From assembly GCA_037903475.1 (NCBI GenBank), contig JBAJFG010000080.1:930001-994000 (forward strand): DNA of 64,000 nt, given 5' to 3'. A program made the position numbers and the translations under genes. This document shows positions 23,501-37,200 of this stretch, one piece after another. The notes below the pieces were generated by a model. The model was not told where the DNA came from and ran no database searches. It was given only the letters and a program-made list of their open reading frames with translations. Positions within the stretch are counted from its first letter, which is position 1. The number at the start of each line of letters is the position of its first letter. Source of the stretch: Ancylostoma caninum (Eukaryota > Nematoda > Chromadorea > Rhabditida > Ancylostomatidae).

Positions 23501-24067
23501 GTAGTCATTCAGATCCAAGGCATCCACGGGACGCATCGTCGCCTCATGGCAAATTTTGCCCAGATTCTCTTTATGGGCCTAAACAAGCAGGTGCACAGCA
23601 ATGCATATTTATTCGCATAACGCAAATCGTTATTTCATTCCTTGAAACGAAGCCGCACCGCGGTATTTATGCGGTGCGGCAGCCCACACTGGTTGTCAGG
23701 CATTACCGAAAGTGCCGTTGTAAGAAGGATCAAATATGAAGAAATTAGCCATGGAAACACTCGGGAAAACGGCAATCCCGCCAACGCCCTACAACCACAC
23801 CGCACAGCGGGTCTGCCGCGCCGCGTAGATCGTGCGGCGCGGCCTCGTTTCCAAGTGTGCAATAACGATAGACCTTTCGCACACGCGGGTTCGTCCAGAA
23901 TAATGAATCTTGAAGATCGTACCTGTCCATTTTGGGACATAAGTCCCCGCTGACTATCACTGTCATGATTATCGGCATTGTTTTCATTGTTCTCCTTTAA
24001 TCTACGCACTCTTGGCGTGCGTACCACTTCACGATCGCTTACCACTTCATTTTTTACTCGTCGTCTG
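20518..24067 (-). CDS. formin exons 22-28: basic Ser/Thr/Pro-rich tail
   Basis: Residues about 793-1224 are low-complexity, rich in K, R, S, T and P ([30 protein letters not shown]), ending AKPKWM. Tails of this kind bind microtubules in inverted formins (FHDC1, INF2); that role here is inference. I see no clear WH2/DAD consensus. The last exon is the longest (537 bases). Confidence 0.7.
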
Positions 24068-27000
24068 CTAAAAAAAACGAAAATAAATAAATTAACTCAT
24101 GCCCGTGTCGCGCAGGCTGAACTTACTGTAGGTTCTGACCCTTCTCAAGAGTAACGAAAAAGACATTCTCTTGCTGGTCCTCGTTTTTCAAAACTACGCC
24201 TTCCTTATCGTTATGCTGCGCTGCAGATTTCATTCGGTGCCTTCGCTCCTCTTGTTCCTCGTTTTCCTAAAATTATCCACGATTCAATCCTACACTTACT
24301 AAGACCCACCATTAGAAAGTATGATGGTACCTGTAAAGCCTGACGGAGACGAACAATCAGAATTTTAAAAATCTTCAGGCACTCCTCAATTTTGAACGAT
24401 GACTGATTTTCGCAGAAGAATACAGCGAGATTGTTCTGCACCTCAAGGAATTCTTCCAGCGACTTGTTGGCTTCTTCGAGTTCAATCTGGCAGTGGTCCT
24501 GGAAAGCACTTTGACTATTCTACATGGTGCGTAGATCTACTTTGCTTGAATGCGCATAAGAAAGGGCCTGTATTGTATAATACGTTTTCGGAGAGCAACA
24601 TAGAAGATCCTTAAATGATAGGACCGTGCACATCTCCGACCACTAGTCTGTTGGTTGATAAAACGTCATGTCTAGAAACCAACCGTCAGATACTCTCGTA
24701 CTTCGACGAACTCGCTTCCACCAGACGATTTCAGCTGACTCCCGAGAGATGCACATTGCTCACCAAGTGATTTCAAGCTCGTCTTGATTTCTTCTACCGA
24801 AATTCTGCAATGGTTAAGAGTTAATATGCGGCGTATGCGCAATACTTTATGCTATTTAACAACGAACAGCAAAAAAACGCTTGGAATTCCTTTAGTGCTA
24901 TCATTGTTTAGACTTTTCCTTGTCTCTGATCCCTCTCTGATCGTTTGCAACCTATTTGTCCTTATGCAACTGCTGATATGTAAAGTGAGATACGTTCAAA
25001 ATTTCTTTCCGTCTAAACTGTCTGCACAATTGCTCTTGAAACAAATTTGTGAAATTTGAGGATGAGATGTATTCCTGCGCAGATTTGTAGGGTGACCCTT
25101 GAGACGACATGCGTCACTGAGATTATCCAGGGTCAATATGTGCAAAGAATCCATCGATACTCACTCTGACGCTTTGTTTATGTCATGGAGTTCGTCCTCA
25201 AGACCAGAAAGTAGCGCTGGATCCAACTGAAAAAAGCAGCATCTGATCTCTTAGCCTGACTGTTCGTCTAATATCGATAACACCTTTGCAACGAGATGCA
25301 GCAACGAAGAAGATCCTTTGGCTGCCTTGTGATCGATAATTTTCCATAAAGAGCTCATCTTAAAGCCAGCTGCATTTCCATGAGAAGAAGAAGAATTTAA
25401 ATAGTTGCCGATGTTAACAAGGAGAAGGAAGAGGCGGCGAAGAGAGGTAGATTCTCGGAGTTCTGAAAAGCAGAAGATTCAAAGTTTTTGCTGAAATTCT
25501 AGGACAAGTAGTGACTTGCCCACCACTGCAAGCAATCTTAAGCAGGTGCAAACTGGGCACAACGTCCTCCATTATGCGATGGAACTCGAGTCTCAACAGT
25601 AAACAGTCGATCCTGAAGAAAAGACATGGTGTGGAATGTGGATGATAGGTACTTAAAGCAGCACTTGCCTCAGACGGTAGTCCGGAATATCTATAAGACG
25701 GAGAAAAAACGAGCATGCCGGTGTGAGCTTCGCTATTTCGCCAGTGTACCTCCGCAGGGCGTCGACCTATGCGTTTGCCAATCAGCAACTTGGATTGGTA
25801 AGATGAAAAGGAGGAACCACCTCTTCAAAACCCGGTAAAATTGTCTTTAATGTACGTAGTTGCTCCACGTCGAAGCGTCCTATTTTGTTCGCGGTTAAGT
25901 CCGAGATTATCGAATCGAGATCCTGAAAAACTGCTTTTCCCCACACCAGAGCAAAATTGCTAGGAAGGAACCAATTTGGGCAAACCTTGAACCGCTTCAG
26001 TACAATGGTGACATTCTGGCTCCTCTTGGGGTTGAGAAGATCGACAAGCACACATTTCTTCTTTGCATTCTGAAATTGCAGGATATTTCCAGGACATTTT
26101 CGTAGAGCTTGGACACGGGCCAATATGTAGAGCCTTATTGGCCCGTCTCGTACGTGCTGTTTTTTTTCTAAAATTAGGTAATTTTATGAGAAGAGGAGAG
26201 AGTGGATCAGTAAAGGCATGGGATGATCGGGATAACTCGTCCACCGTGGATAATCTTCTAATTCCTATAATTAAGGCTGACTTGAGTAATTTGGAAAATG
26301 GGGAGCCTTTTCTAGAACGAGATTAGGACTTTTTAATATTGGTAAACACTTGGTTAAACATTCAGAAATGAAGAGAAAATGAGCAGGTGAAAGTAAGGCG
26401 CGCTCTTTTTACTACTTAGTAATTTTTTTCAGCCAAATGATGTACCCCTCCCACTCACTGCATTAATACGAGTAATTTCAGCTGTCTATGCACCTCTCGC
26501 TCCCTACCCAAAGCTTACCGCGTTGCGTTAGGGTGTACTGCGCCGTGGAACCTTGATCGCTGGCGTTTCCTGTATATCTGCTTTATGAGAGTAAGGACAA
26601 GTGGTAACCGCGGTAACCCCAATAGAGACATAGATTCCATTACTCATGCGTTCTGATTTTGGGCCACCGCGTGAACGCATAATATGTATCTGTAGGTGGA
26701 ATTTTCTTTGCTCTGAGACATATATGTTTTAGTGAAGGAATGGATATCGTCTTTTTTTACGATAAAACGGAATGAAGGGGTCGCACGAACTGTGAAGGAG
26801 GGCTGGTTCTGCGAGCTGGCTTCGTTAGACGATGCGATAGAAAACATCCCATCGATCATATCAAAATCCAAGCATAAACCTGAAAAAATACCATTAATCT
26901 AGACAAGCCTTCGTGAAGGCAATGGCACTGGCAGGAAAGTGCTGCTTACTTGTGCTTTCCTTAGCAAGTTCACCCCATACACTTTCTGATCCTTGTCCTT

Positions 27001-30000
27001 GGGCGATCGATGAAGGTGAGATCTTTGACCACTGGAATACATTAAACTATATGCGTACCACAATTGAATCACAACTTGGAGGAATGTTCAAAAGCTTATT
27101 TGTGTCACAAAACTCCCCGTATTTTGCAATGATGAAGTCTGAGGCGGTCGGAATTTTGCCCTCACTGTCCTGTTAATCAGCATGCTTTACCATCAGCTAT
27201 GGAGTACTGCTGTGACGTATTCGCAGCCAGAAATTCCCTAACTGCCTCACACTTCTAGTCAGATTTGATGAAATGATACAACCGGCGGGTTGAACCTTGG
27301 TTCACCTCCCGCCCAATACTTTCTGGAAAGAAAGGGAGAATCACTTTTTTTTTCCTTTCTGGAGATCCCAGAACGAGTCTTTCCCTTTTAATCTGTTGAA
27401 TTTTTGTTTCTCCTAAGGGAGAAAATACATTTTTCATTTGCCTTTCCCGGAGGCTTCATTATTGATCATTGTACATATGAGCACTGACAACGATGGCACA
27501 GTGGAAATATCGAGCACTCAAAAAGTGCGATGCACCTGCACTGTGCATTCAATATTGCAAACACGAATAGTACACAAACGTGGAGATCTATTTGAAAGAG
27601 TATCATAATGCAGATTCGGTCTTGAGGGGCTTCTAAGCGAAATGTAGACAGGGAATTGTTGGGGTGTATCTAGGTAAATTATTACCAAAGGTGTCTTCCG
27701 ATAAATCCATATGAAAGTTTGCCAAACGTGAGCTAGCAGGCGCTTTTAGGCCAGTCAAAAGTACAGGTGAGATATTTCCGTGCTGTAATGGAAGCCTGGA
27801 AATGTCATGGATTAAAAGACGGAAAGTATCCAGATGCGCCTATTTTTGTCTTTTGTTGAAACATTTCCAAATTAAAAGAAAGCATCCGAAATTGGCGTCT
27901 TAAGATGTACGTATAAGGCGATGTCAATTATTCTGCTTCAGGTCTGTCAACTTTGGCTTTAAAACACTACTGCTCTGATAGCGGTAATTTCATGCGAGTA
28001 CAAAAATTTTCAAAAACATTAAAAATGAATTGGCTCCAAAGAAGCGAAGGCGACATAGCTAACACCTGCTCTTCGAGATTCCATCGAAATACCTTTTTAC
28101 CCCAAAATAGTCTTTTAATCTCAGATGATTCCGACACCTCCAAGAGCTCGTTGTTATAGACTTGAACCAGTGCGTTTTGTTTTATATCATGGATCTCATA
28201 GCGTTGATTACAGCAGTGGCGAACGCCCCAGACAAACGTTCGGAACTTCCGCGGGTGACCCGACGGATATTCCGAAAGTTTGTCTGGGGCAGAAAGTGGG
28301 CGGAAAAGGAGGGGGGTAGGAAAAAAGTGGGGCCTCCCCCGCTTTGGGGACCCAGATGGAAAGTAAAATCAATAAAAATATTAGTTATAGTGACAAATAA
28401 TAGATAAAAATCATGTTAAAAATAATATTAAAAACAACAGTTGAAAACAAACTAATACAAGCTTTTTATTTGTATTATGAAGTAATTTCAAAAACTTGGC
28501 GATCCATTCTCGGGAGGCACCCCCCCCCCTTGCATCCGCCACTGGATTCCAGGTATTTGTACATATGATAGAATTTCTTTGAATTTAAGATTGTCACAAT
28601 GAAAAGGCCAGAAAGGTACGGCTTCACGTTGTAGCTGTCCATTTTCCATATGTCGCCAACGGCACTGTACAAATCTGACATTGTTGAGAGCTCAAGTAAG
28701 CCTTACTTATTTGTTATTGCCACATCATTTTTTTTTCAATGAAATCCAGAAAAAACGTAAAAATTAACAAATTAGTTACCATTATTGGTTTCATCTTCAG
28801 GTCTTTGCTGGGAGATCTTCGTGGCTTCATTGATTTTGGTAGATCTGCAGTGTTCTGCTTCGGTGCCAAGACAAGTGCAGGTACAGGTGGTGGAGGAGCA
28901 GACGGAGGTCCTGAACAACAAAAAAATGTGCAAGTATAAAAATGCTTGTTACGGCCCCGGACATCGATAGGATTTCTGCAGCACTATATTGGAATTTCCG
29001 CAGCCCATGTGCTGATTTTCCTACTGTGCTGCAGCGGAAATTCCGGTATCCTGCTGCGGAATTCCCGAATAAGGGCATTTCATCATGGAGTCTTTGGAAT
29101 ATTGGCTTTTCTATATTGGTGCTTTTTTCTCTGCGTTTCTCTGCCTGTGAATCTCCTTGTGATGCAGTTTATCCAAAATCGTCTCAATTTGATCCAGAAA
29201 TTCCATTTTTTTTATGAACAAAAAAAATGATGGATGGGTAGGACTACATCAAAATGAAAGTGAGGGTGTGAACCGAGGTCCTATTAGGCTCCGCTTTATC
29301 CAGGAATAGATGAAAAAGATTGCCTGGATCAGGAGGACTAGGCGACGTTGCTCCTTTCATCATATGCAGCGGTGGTGGAGGAGGCGGTGGAGCTCGCCCT
29401 CTACCATCAATGTCCTGCAACTCGGGCGTCTTTGCCTGCGGCAAAGGAGGCGGTGCTGGCGGTGGTGGAATGGGCAGAATTTTCGAGGATACGTGCAGTG
29501 GAGCTCGTTTTGGTGGGCTGCATTCATTGCCTGAAGAAAACTCTTACTTTGCTGCATCGAACAGACAACATTTTCGGGTTTTGGAAATTTCTACTCAATA
29601 TCACACTAACGAACCATTTTGCTGTTGAGTTTCTCCTACTCTTAGAGCTCGAAGAACTGCTTCAGCATCGGCCTGAAACTGCCGTTTCACGCCTGTTCTT
29701 GTGAAGAAACAGCACTAACATTTACATATCTCGATCCATGCTATGTAGAACACTTACCTCTGTCTTTATCTCAGGTAGAGTATCAATGAACTTTTCCAAC
29801 AATAATTTAGGAATTTCACAAAGATCATCGTCCAGAAGCATAGCATGTAAAGTGGAAAGAAGAGGCTGTAGCGGTTCGGGCTAAAAAAAAAGAAATTCAT
29901 CTACTACCGTGTAAGCACTAGTGCTTACGCTTTCACCGCCAGGTCGAAGCAGAACTACACGTTTCGGGAAGTGAACTGACCGAGGTCATTATTCTAGCAT

Positions 30001-31178
30001 CTGTGCAGTGAACTGAAACCTTTTCCGATGGGGCATCCTCCTTCTCATTCCGCAGCAGCTTCTGACACTGCTCGATCTCGCTCAGCACTTCTGGGTCTGC
30101 ACCAATACTGAAGGTTATAATTTTGGCTTTGCTAGCTATTCCATTTTCGCTTCAACGAGTTACAACATACATATACAGGGTGGCCGAAAATTATCCGTGC
30201 ACCTACCTCAAATCGGATAAAATTCTGTACAAGGACTCAATTCTAGTGAGCACAATTCAGATTTTAGATAGTCCTCATACATAGAGGTACTACTGTTGCT
30301 GTGTTTAAATTCTCCAGCGCCAGCTCAATAGAGAAACGACTCCCAAACCTAGTCTCGCCGAACTTTCTCACTAAGAATCGCTGTACTCTACATCGTTTTC
30401 AAAAACATCGAACTTTTTGACGTGGTTACTATTGTAGGGCAGGACCTGCTCAGTTCACACCAAAAACTTAGTCTTAAAATATTCTGTTTTGCTGGAGCTG
30501 TAGCACAAAATAGAATGCTAGTATTGTCTGCGAGAATCGCGCGATGACGTCTTTTAGCTTTCGAGCTCATGTTTCCTCTCTGACAGAGAAAATTCCGAAA
30601 ACTGTTCAGTAACTAATAATCAGCAAAAGGTTTGCAAGCTACCCTAGAAATCTGATTTCACGATAATTCTCCTTAAGGTTTTAGCGTCAAAGTATTGCTG
30701 CACGGGTAATTTTCGGCCACCCTCTATTTACTTAATATATTTAGCGTATGTGTATACTAATTCAACTGGTCATTACGGCTTGTGGACTAATAATACAGAA
30801 AAATACGATATACATATAACACAGAAAATAAATAAATGTACAAAAGAAATTCTTCTAATTTATTTATTTATTTACTTACTTATTCATTTATTTACTTATT
30901 TATTTGCTAAATACACTCGAGGTGCTCCACGACACGTAAGGAACGGTTGAACATACTACCTTTTCCACATCTGAAGCTCAGAGCTCAACTTAGCGTTAGC
31001 GAAAATCTTATACTAGACTTTTTTACTACGCGTATTAGGCGCGAAGTGAGGGTAGGCTGAAAAGAGGGGTCAATTTTGTTTTTTTTTTTGCAGTTTTATA
31101 GCCTCACTAGTGATCAGGTTTGTTTCTCATTGTATTGGTTTGACAAGCATATAAGGCGTAAATAAGTGAGTGAATAAG

Positions 31179-31209
<31 letters not shown>

Positions 31210-34200
31210 ATGCATAAAGCATTTAGTGACACGGCTTGTTGTGTAATAAATAAATAAACACATAAATTTAGGGAAGGTAGGAAAAGAAAGACCATGTCAA
31301 AAACGATACCTTAGTTGTTCCAGTTTGTTGACGAATCGCAGCTCTGAAATTATGCAACTGTAAACAGCGTGAACAAACAAGCAAATTGCAAGTAGGAATA
31401 AAACTTAATTCGAAAATCAAGACAGGGTTTTACTATGTAGTTATTTATATATGCTTTTTGAAGGTTTTGATTTGGATTTATTGTTTCTGAGCATGTTACC
31501 CTTACTAGTATTTAATCAGTGACACGCCTTGTTGTGTAGTAAATGAATAAACACATAAGCAAATAAATAAATATTATATTTTGTAAATGCTCAGAACACA
31601 GGATAACTAACTGAATGAATAACGGGTATATAAATATTAGGGATCGTCGTGAAAGCAATAAGGGTTTCCCTTCGCAGGTTCACCCACAAATCGGCTACGC
31701 TAGCCTCAATTTTTCGAGCAGTATTCATAGGAGATCAGGCCCACGGGATAAAACGAAATCGACTTGAGAGTCGAGGACTAACACTAGTTTAACAAAATCA
31801 AACTTGAACTAAAAAGCCACATGCTACTAAGGGGCTCAACCGGTTGCATTTGAGAGAGAAAATTAGCAACATCTCGCAGGATCAACTGGAACTAAAGTTT
31901 CTGTTTTGAATGTAAAATTAGAACTATGCAGAGAGGAACACTCTCGAGTGTTGACCAGTCGTGGATAGTGTTGTCCGACAGTGCATTCGCTTATGTAAAT
32001 CCGCGCGATCCGATGCCGTTCATTTCGCTTTATTCTAATTTGCAGCGGTTCCTGAATCCGTAGTACAGTTACAGAGGGTTGTTAGAACCAAACCCTACAC
32101 ATTTATCAGAAACGCTGTTTTTTCTAAAAAAAAGTAAAGCTGTAATATGATGAATGAAGCAAGCGCAGGCCTTGTAGATGGTGTGATTCTTGTTTCCCTC
32201 TCGATTCGTCCTTCCATAACTTCCCCTCAGAAGCTCTACATTGCCCTTGTCATCTACATTCTTACGGCACGAGGAGGTGAACCGCGGAGTGGGAAGAACG
32301 ACGGGGGGGGGGGGGGAAGTGTAGCGTTAGTCTTTGCCACTCTGAAACCCTAGCAGCCGGAATTCCAAAGACAAAGCTATCAAAAAATTGAGTTTGAATT
32401 TGAAGTCTTAGAATTAATGTTTAAAAAATAAAAACAAGAGATCAAAGACGAGCTAATAAAAAGTTTACAGCAATTCCTTAAACTAATTCCAAGAGGTATG
32501 CCGGGCCATTCTCCTGACAGAGAAGGAAAGCGCCTTTTTCTAATGCTTTTTCTATTTTTAAGCGTCATTCAAGTTGTTGGGTCTTGGCTTACATTGAAAG
32601 TGTGAGTTCGACTTTGATTATATTGCTGAACATATTTTTGGTGAATACTTCCGAGTAGAGTAAAAATAAACAGAAATTGAGGAGATCTGTCCATGACAGT
32701 TTCAAAGCAATTCCACATAATTAGCTACAAAGGTCTCACCGAAGAACCCAAACGAAGGGACAAACAGGATTTTTTTCTGAGCCAAAAGGCAATTGTATGC
32801 GTGTGTTTAGGATTTATACTACGGCTGTTGAGAGTTACTCACACCATGTGTGTGCGTCAGTCGCGCATCGCACGCGCCATCCGGTCAACGTGAAATGTAC
32901 TCCTTAGGCAGCACCCACGATAATCTTCATCTCCAAAATTTGGATATTTGGAGTCTGAACGATAGTCCCAGTAATTCTACGCAAGTTGCACCCCCTCAGG
33001 GCATCAGCGTTCCCAAGATATAGCAAGTTAGACTTGATATCCGGGTATCCGAGAATGAGATGTGGCGCGATACGAATCAGCTGTTTTCTGCCGCAGTCAA
33101 TCAGTTTTCCAAAGAAGGTTTGTTGTTCACGCTCATTTCGAGAATTTTTACATTGTAATGACCTGTTTACCCCAAGTACGCTCCTTCAGTAGTTATTAGA
33201 CCGTACAATCTCTTCTTTTTCCCAAAACTTTCCAATTTTCAAATATGGTGTGAATTTCTGTTTGTTAGCGCTTTATACCTGACCATAACTTTTGTTTCTT
33301 TTCTTGAGGTATGTCTATTTCTAAAACAGTCTATTTCCCTTTCGTTTGTACTTTCTCTCCTTCAGAAAAGGTGAAAAATTAGTCGATTATTTCGTTGCTC
33401 CAAGAAATTTGTTGCCAATAGAGGGAGCCTTATCGACTTCCTTGATCTTCTCCCCAGCGTAACTCGTCCGCCATGCTACATATAATGCAGCGAATTGGTA
33501 GCATCCGAAAACCATTTTAATGCGAGTACTGACAAAATTGACCACATTTCCTTATAGTCGGAAACCCAAGATTGCGCTAAAACCTGAGTGACGATTTTTT
33601 TTCCGTGGGTGCTGCCTTTGAGTAAATATACCGGGCAACCGCTGCGAGGACGCAAAGGCGTGGATCTCACCTTATCATGTGGACGCAAGCGTGTCGAACG
33701 TAAGCATCTAATTCAGACTACCTTTCAGTGTTTTCTGTAATGATTGCACTTCTTGCTGTAATGATTACTAACAGCATTATTATTAGCGACATACATACAG
33801 TGCGTATCAAAACTATGTATCCACCCGTAGTCGGTCAATATCTTGGCTCATTTTGGTTCTCAAAAGACGAAACTTTTCACATATGATTCCCGATATGCAC
33901 AAACTCTGCATTCCTGTTTCACAGTATATTCGAACGTTCAGGAAAGAATTCTCGTTTGTGAAAACTTTTTGTTTGTATCAAAACTATGTATCCACTTACG
34001 ATTGCAGCACAGATTTATCACTATAACTCAACAATTAATATCGATGGGTCCACCACTGTTCCTGATGATCTCAAAAATCCTATTTGGCATACCTCCCACG
34101 AGCTTCGCTACGATGGCGTCGTCGATCTGGTCCCATGCTTCCAGTATCGCCGTTTTCAAGCTCTCGACCGTATTGTACTGCTTGTTATTTCGGTAGACCT

Positions 34201-37200
34201 GGCGCACAATTATGCCCCACATTTCCTCAACTTTGTTACAGTCTGGCGAACAAGCGGGCCAGTCCAGTGCTTGTATTCGGTGCTCCTGAAGCCAGCTTCT
34301 TGTCGAATGGGACACGTGAACGGCGGCGTTATCTTGCTGGAACACCAGAGAACGCCGCCGCGCACCTCTCAGAAAGGGAAGAAGACGTGTTCGTAGCACT
34401 TCTTGATATTCCGATGAGTCCGTTCTGTTTGAAACAAACGCCAATTCCAGTTTTCCGGAGCTCCCAAACGCGGCCCAAGTCATTAGCGAACGCCGCCGAA
34501 GTTGCGTCTTGAGAACATGATCGGCTACTTTCCCAGGTCCCTCCAATAATGACGATACCCATCCGGCCCATCCAAGTTGAGCTTTTTTTCGTCACTGAAG
34601 ATCACCTGGAACTCAGAAGCTGATTGATTGATTTGGATCGCAAAGAATTTTGAGTGCGCTCAAAGAGGTACCTTATCCCACTGCGTTGTCATGTTACTTC
34701 TGGCGAAGAGAAGGCGTGCTTCTTTGTGCTGGGGGGTCAGGCGTGGCGCTTTCCGCATGATTTCTCGTGCAATGTTGGTATTCCTTCGCACTGATCTCCA
34801 GATGGTCATTTTCGAGACATTTAAACCCAACTGGGCCCGCATCTGAGCGATGCTCAAAGTGAAGTTCGATGCCAGTCTCCCAATTCTTCTGCTGTCGTTA
34901 GCTGTTAGCACTTCTGGACGACCGTATTGAGCTTCTTGTTGTATTCGGATGGGTTGCTCAAGTACTTGTTCACGCATCCATGAGAACGGCTCAACTGAGC
35001 CGCAATTGCTCGGTTGGATAATCTTGCGACGTGCAGGGCTTCACTCTTGGCCTGTTCAGCAGAAGTAAAAAGGGCACCACGACGATGCATATCAGCACAA
35101 ATCAAGAAATGAAGTTTGTATAAATTTCAGCTTTTTATACCGGCACTGATATCAACAAAAATGGTCTTCTTCCAAGTGGATACATAGTTTTGATACAAAT
35201 AAAAACTGATAGCTAGCATCTTTCCTCTTAGAAAACATGAGTGACCAGGTAAGTATATTTCAGTAAAGGATAATCGTACTCTCTGAAGCTAATGGATCTG
35301 GTCCCGTCTCAATCGGACTCTTTGGGACTTTGTTACCCACAGTTTTGGAGTGGATACATAGTTTTGATACGCACTGTATTATGTATCGTTCGAATCATTC
35401 AATTGTTCAGCATACACATCAAATTATTCTATCCAGGAAACAAACAACTAAATAGATAAATAAATAAGTAAACTCATGGCGACTGTAATGTTCACATATG
35501 TGCGAAAGAATTCACCTGTGAGTTCATTTTTCATCCGGAAAGCGCGAGCCTTATCCGGAGCATTGCGCAGTAGTGCACTGACCACTCCCAATGCACCCCT
35601 TATGACGGCTGGATCCTCGTCGTCGAGGCATTCCAACAGTGGCCTGAGCGCTGAGTCTGAGCTATCAATCAGATCCTGAAATGCCTGACGTTGACGTGTG
35701 GCACGACACCGCTTGAAAAAATCGTACCTGCCAAGCGGTGATGCAGTCGACAACCTGATCGAAGCCGCCTTGTTGGTCGAGGAACGACTGCAAAAGCTCC
35801 AGCGCCTCACTGATTTCGGACTCTGGAAATCACCTCCTTAGTGCGTAAACTGAGTGAATAAAGGAATTCAGAGAGTTTCAGTTTTTTTAATGAGAGGGCC
35901 TCAGAATAAGTTTTGCCTATTTATTGTAATAATTCATATTAATACCTATTCTTCTTCAAACCCTTCCTACTTCTTAGGTGAAGTGAGAAGATGTAATTTA
36001 GCGCGAGCTTCTGTTTGTTGTGCAAGGGTGTACGCGCCCACAAACACGACGATGCAAAAAAGGCCAGAATTCGTCGCGTGTGAATCATTGCTACTAGATA
36101 TGGACAATGACGCTTCATTCGGAAGAATTGTCATGCTAGGAAAACTGGCTGGATGGTGCTTAAAATCTAAGCATCATAAGCGGCATTAGGTTAATTAATC
36201 ATTTTCACTTACAACACATGTACTTAAAGGAAAAGTAAGTAGGAAAGCTTTTTCATCAAATTTGCCTCCGAAAAATGTTGCTATCCTATTGTTGGTGAAA
36301 ATTGCAAGATGCACCCTATGGAAGTTACCACATTTTGCAGTTTCTGCGAAAGATTGGGTCGTAACACTCCAAATTTTATATCAACGTGTCTACAAACTTA
36401 CGACATGATTTTCCCTTGCCTTTCTCAGCAAAAAGTTTCTGAATGGTGACCATTAAAGGCAGCACCCACGGAAAATTTAGTCGCTGCGATTTCAGCGTAA
36501 CATTAGGTTTTCGACCACGGGTACATTGGTACAGTGTTCAAATTCGTCGAAACACATAAAAAGGCCGGTTTTGAGATGCTTCCGTTCCGCTATGCTAGAG
36601 CAGGGTGGTCGAGTTAAACGGTTGGGGTAGAGCAAAAAAAAAAAGTCGATCACGCTGCCATCACTGCCACCTATTTTCTCGAAGCAGTTGGATATTTAAC
36701 TAGTTAGGCTGCTTCTTGGAGAAAGAGTTGGCACAATCAGAAGGAAAATGAAAATTTTATCCCACAGACGTGACTCGGGGGAAAACAAAGCCTTGTGGTA
36801 GAGTTGATAGAACTACGCACTGCAACAATGAATTATTTAAGGAATTTTATGATCTTAATGAAAAAAGGGTTTACGTAAATCAATAATTGATAAAAAGGAA
36901 GCAAATGACAGGTGACAAAAATGTAGTACACGTTGAAATTAGTGAAGAAAAGGTTAACATAAGCCAATTCCACTTGAAACCAGCACCCAATCAGCTGGCA
37001 GTTTCCATTTTGCGCGATTCAAGGAAGATTTTGAAGATCACTGCTGCCACGAAAACTCGTACAACTTACTGCCTACTGATCCTGCTGATCGAAATATTAC
37101 TCGTTATAACTCGTGAGAGATAAAGTACCAACTAATGCTCTTATTGCGAAATCGACGGGTGTGAAGCTATTTGCCCGACGGGCGTGTTCTGGGCGGGGCC

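Noticed and set aside
29274..29323. Extension of formin exon 9 to a GT donor at 29268-29273
   Set aside because: It would leave the next FH1 exon out of frame (a leucine/histidine-rich reading with an early stop).
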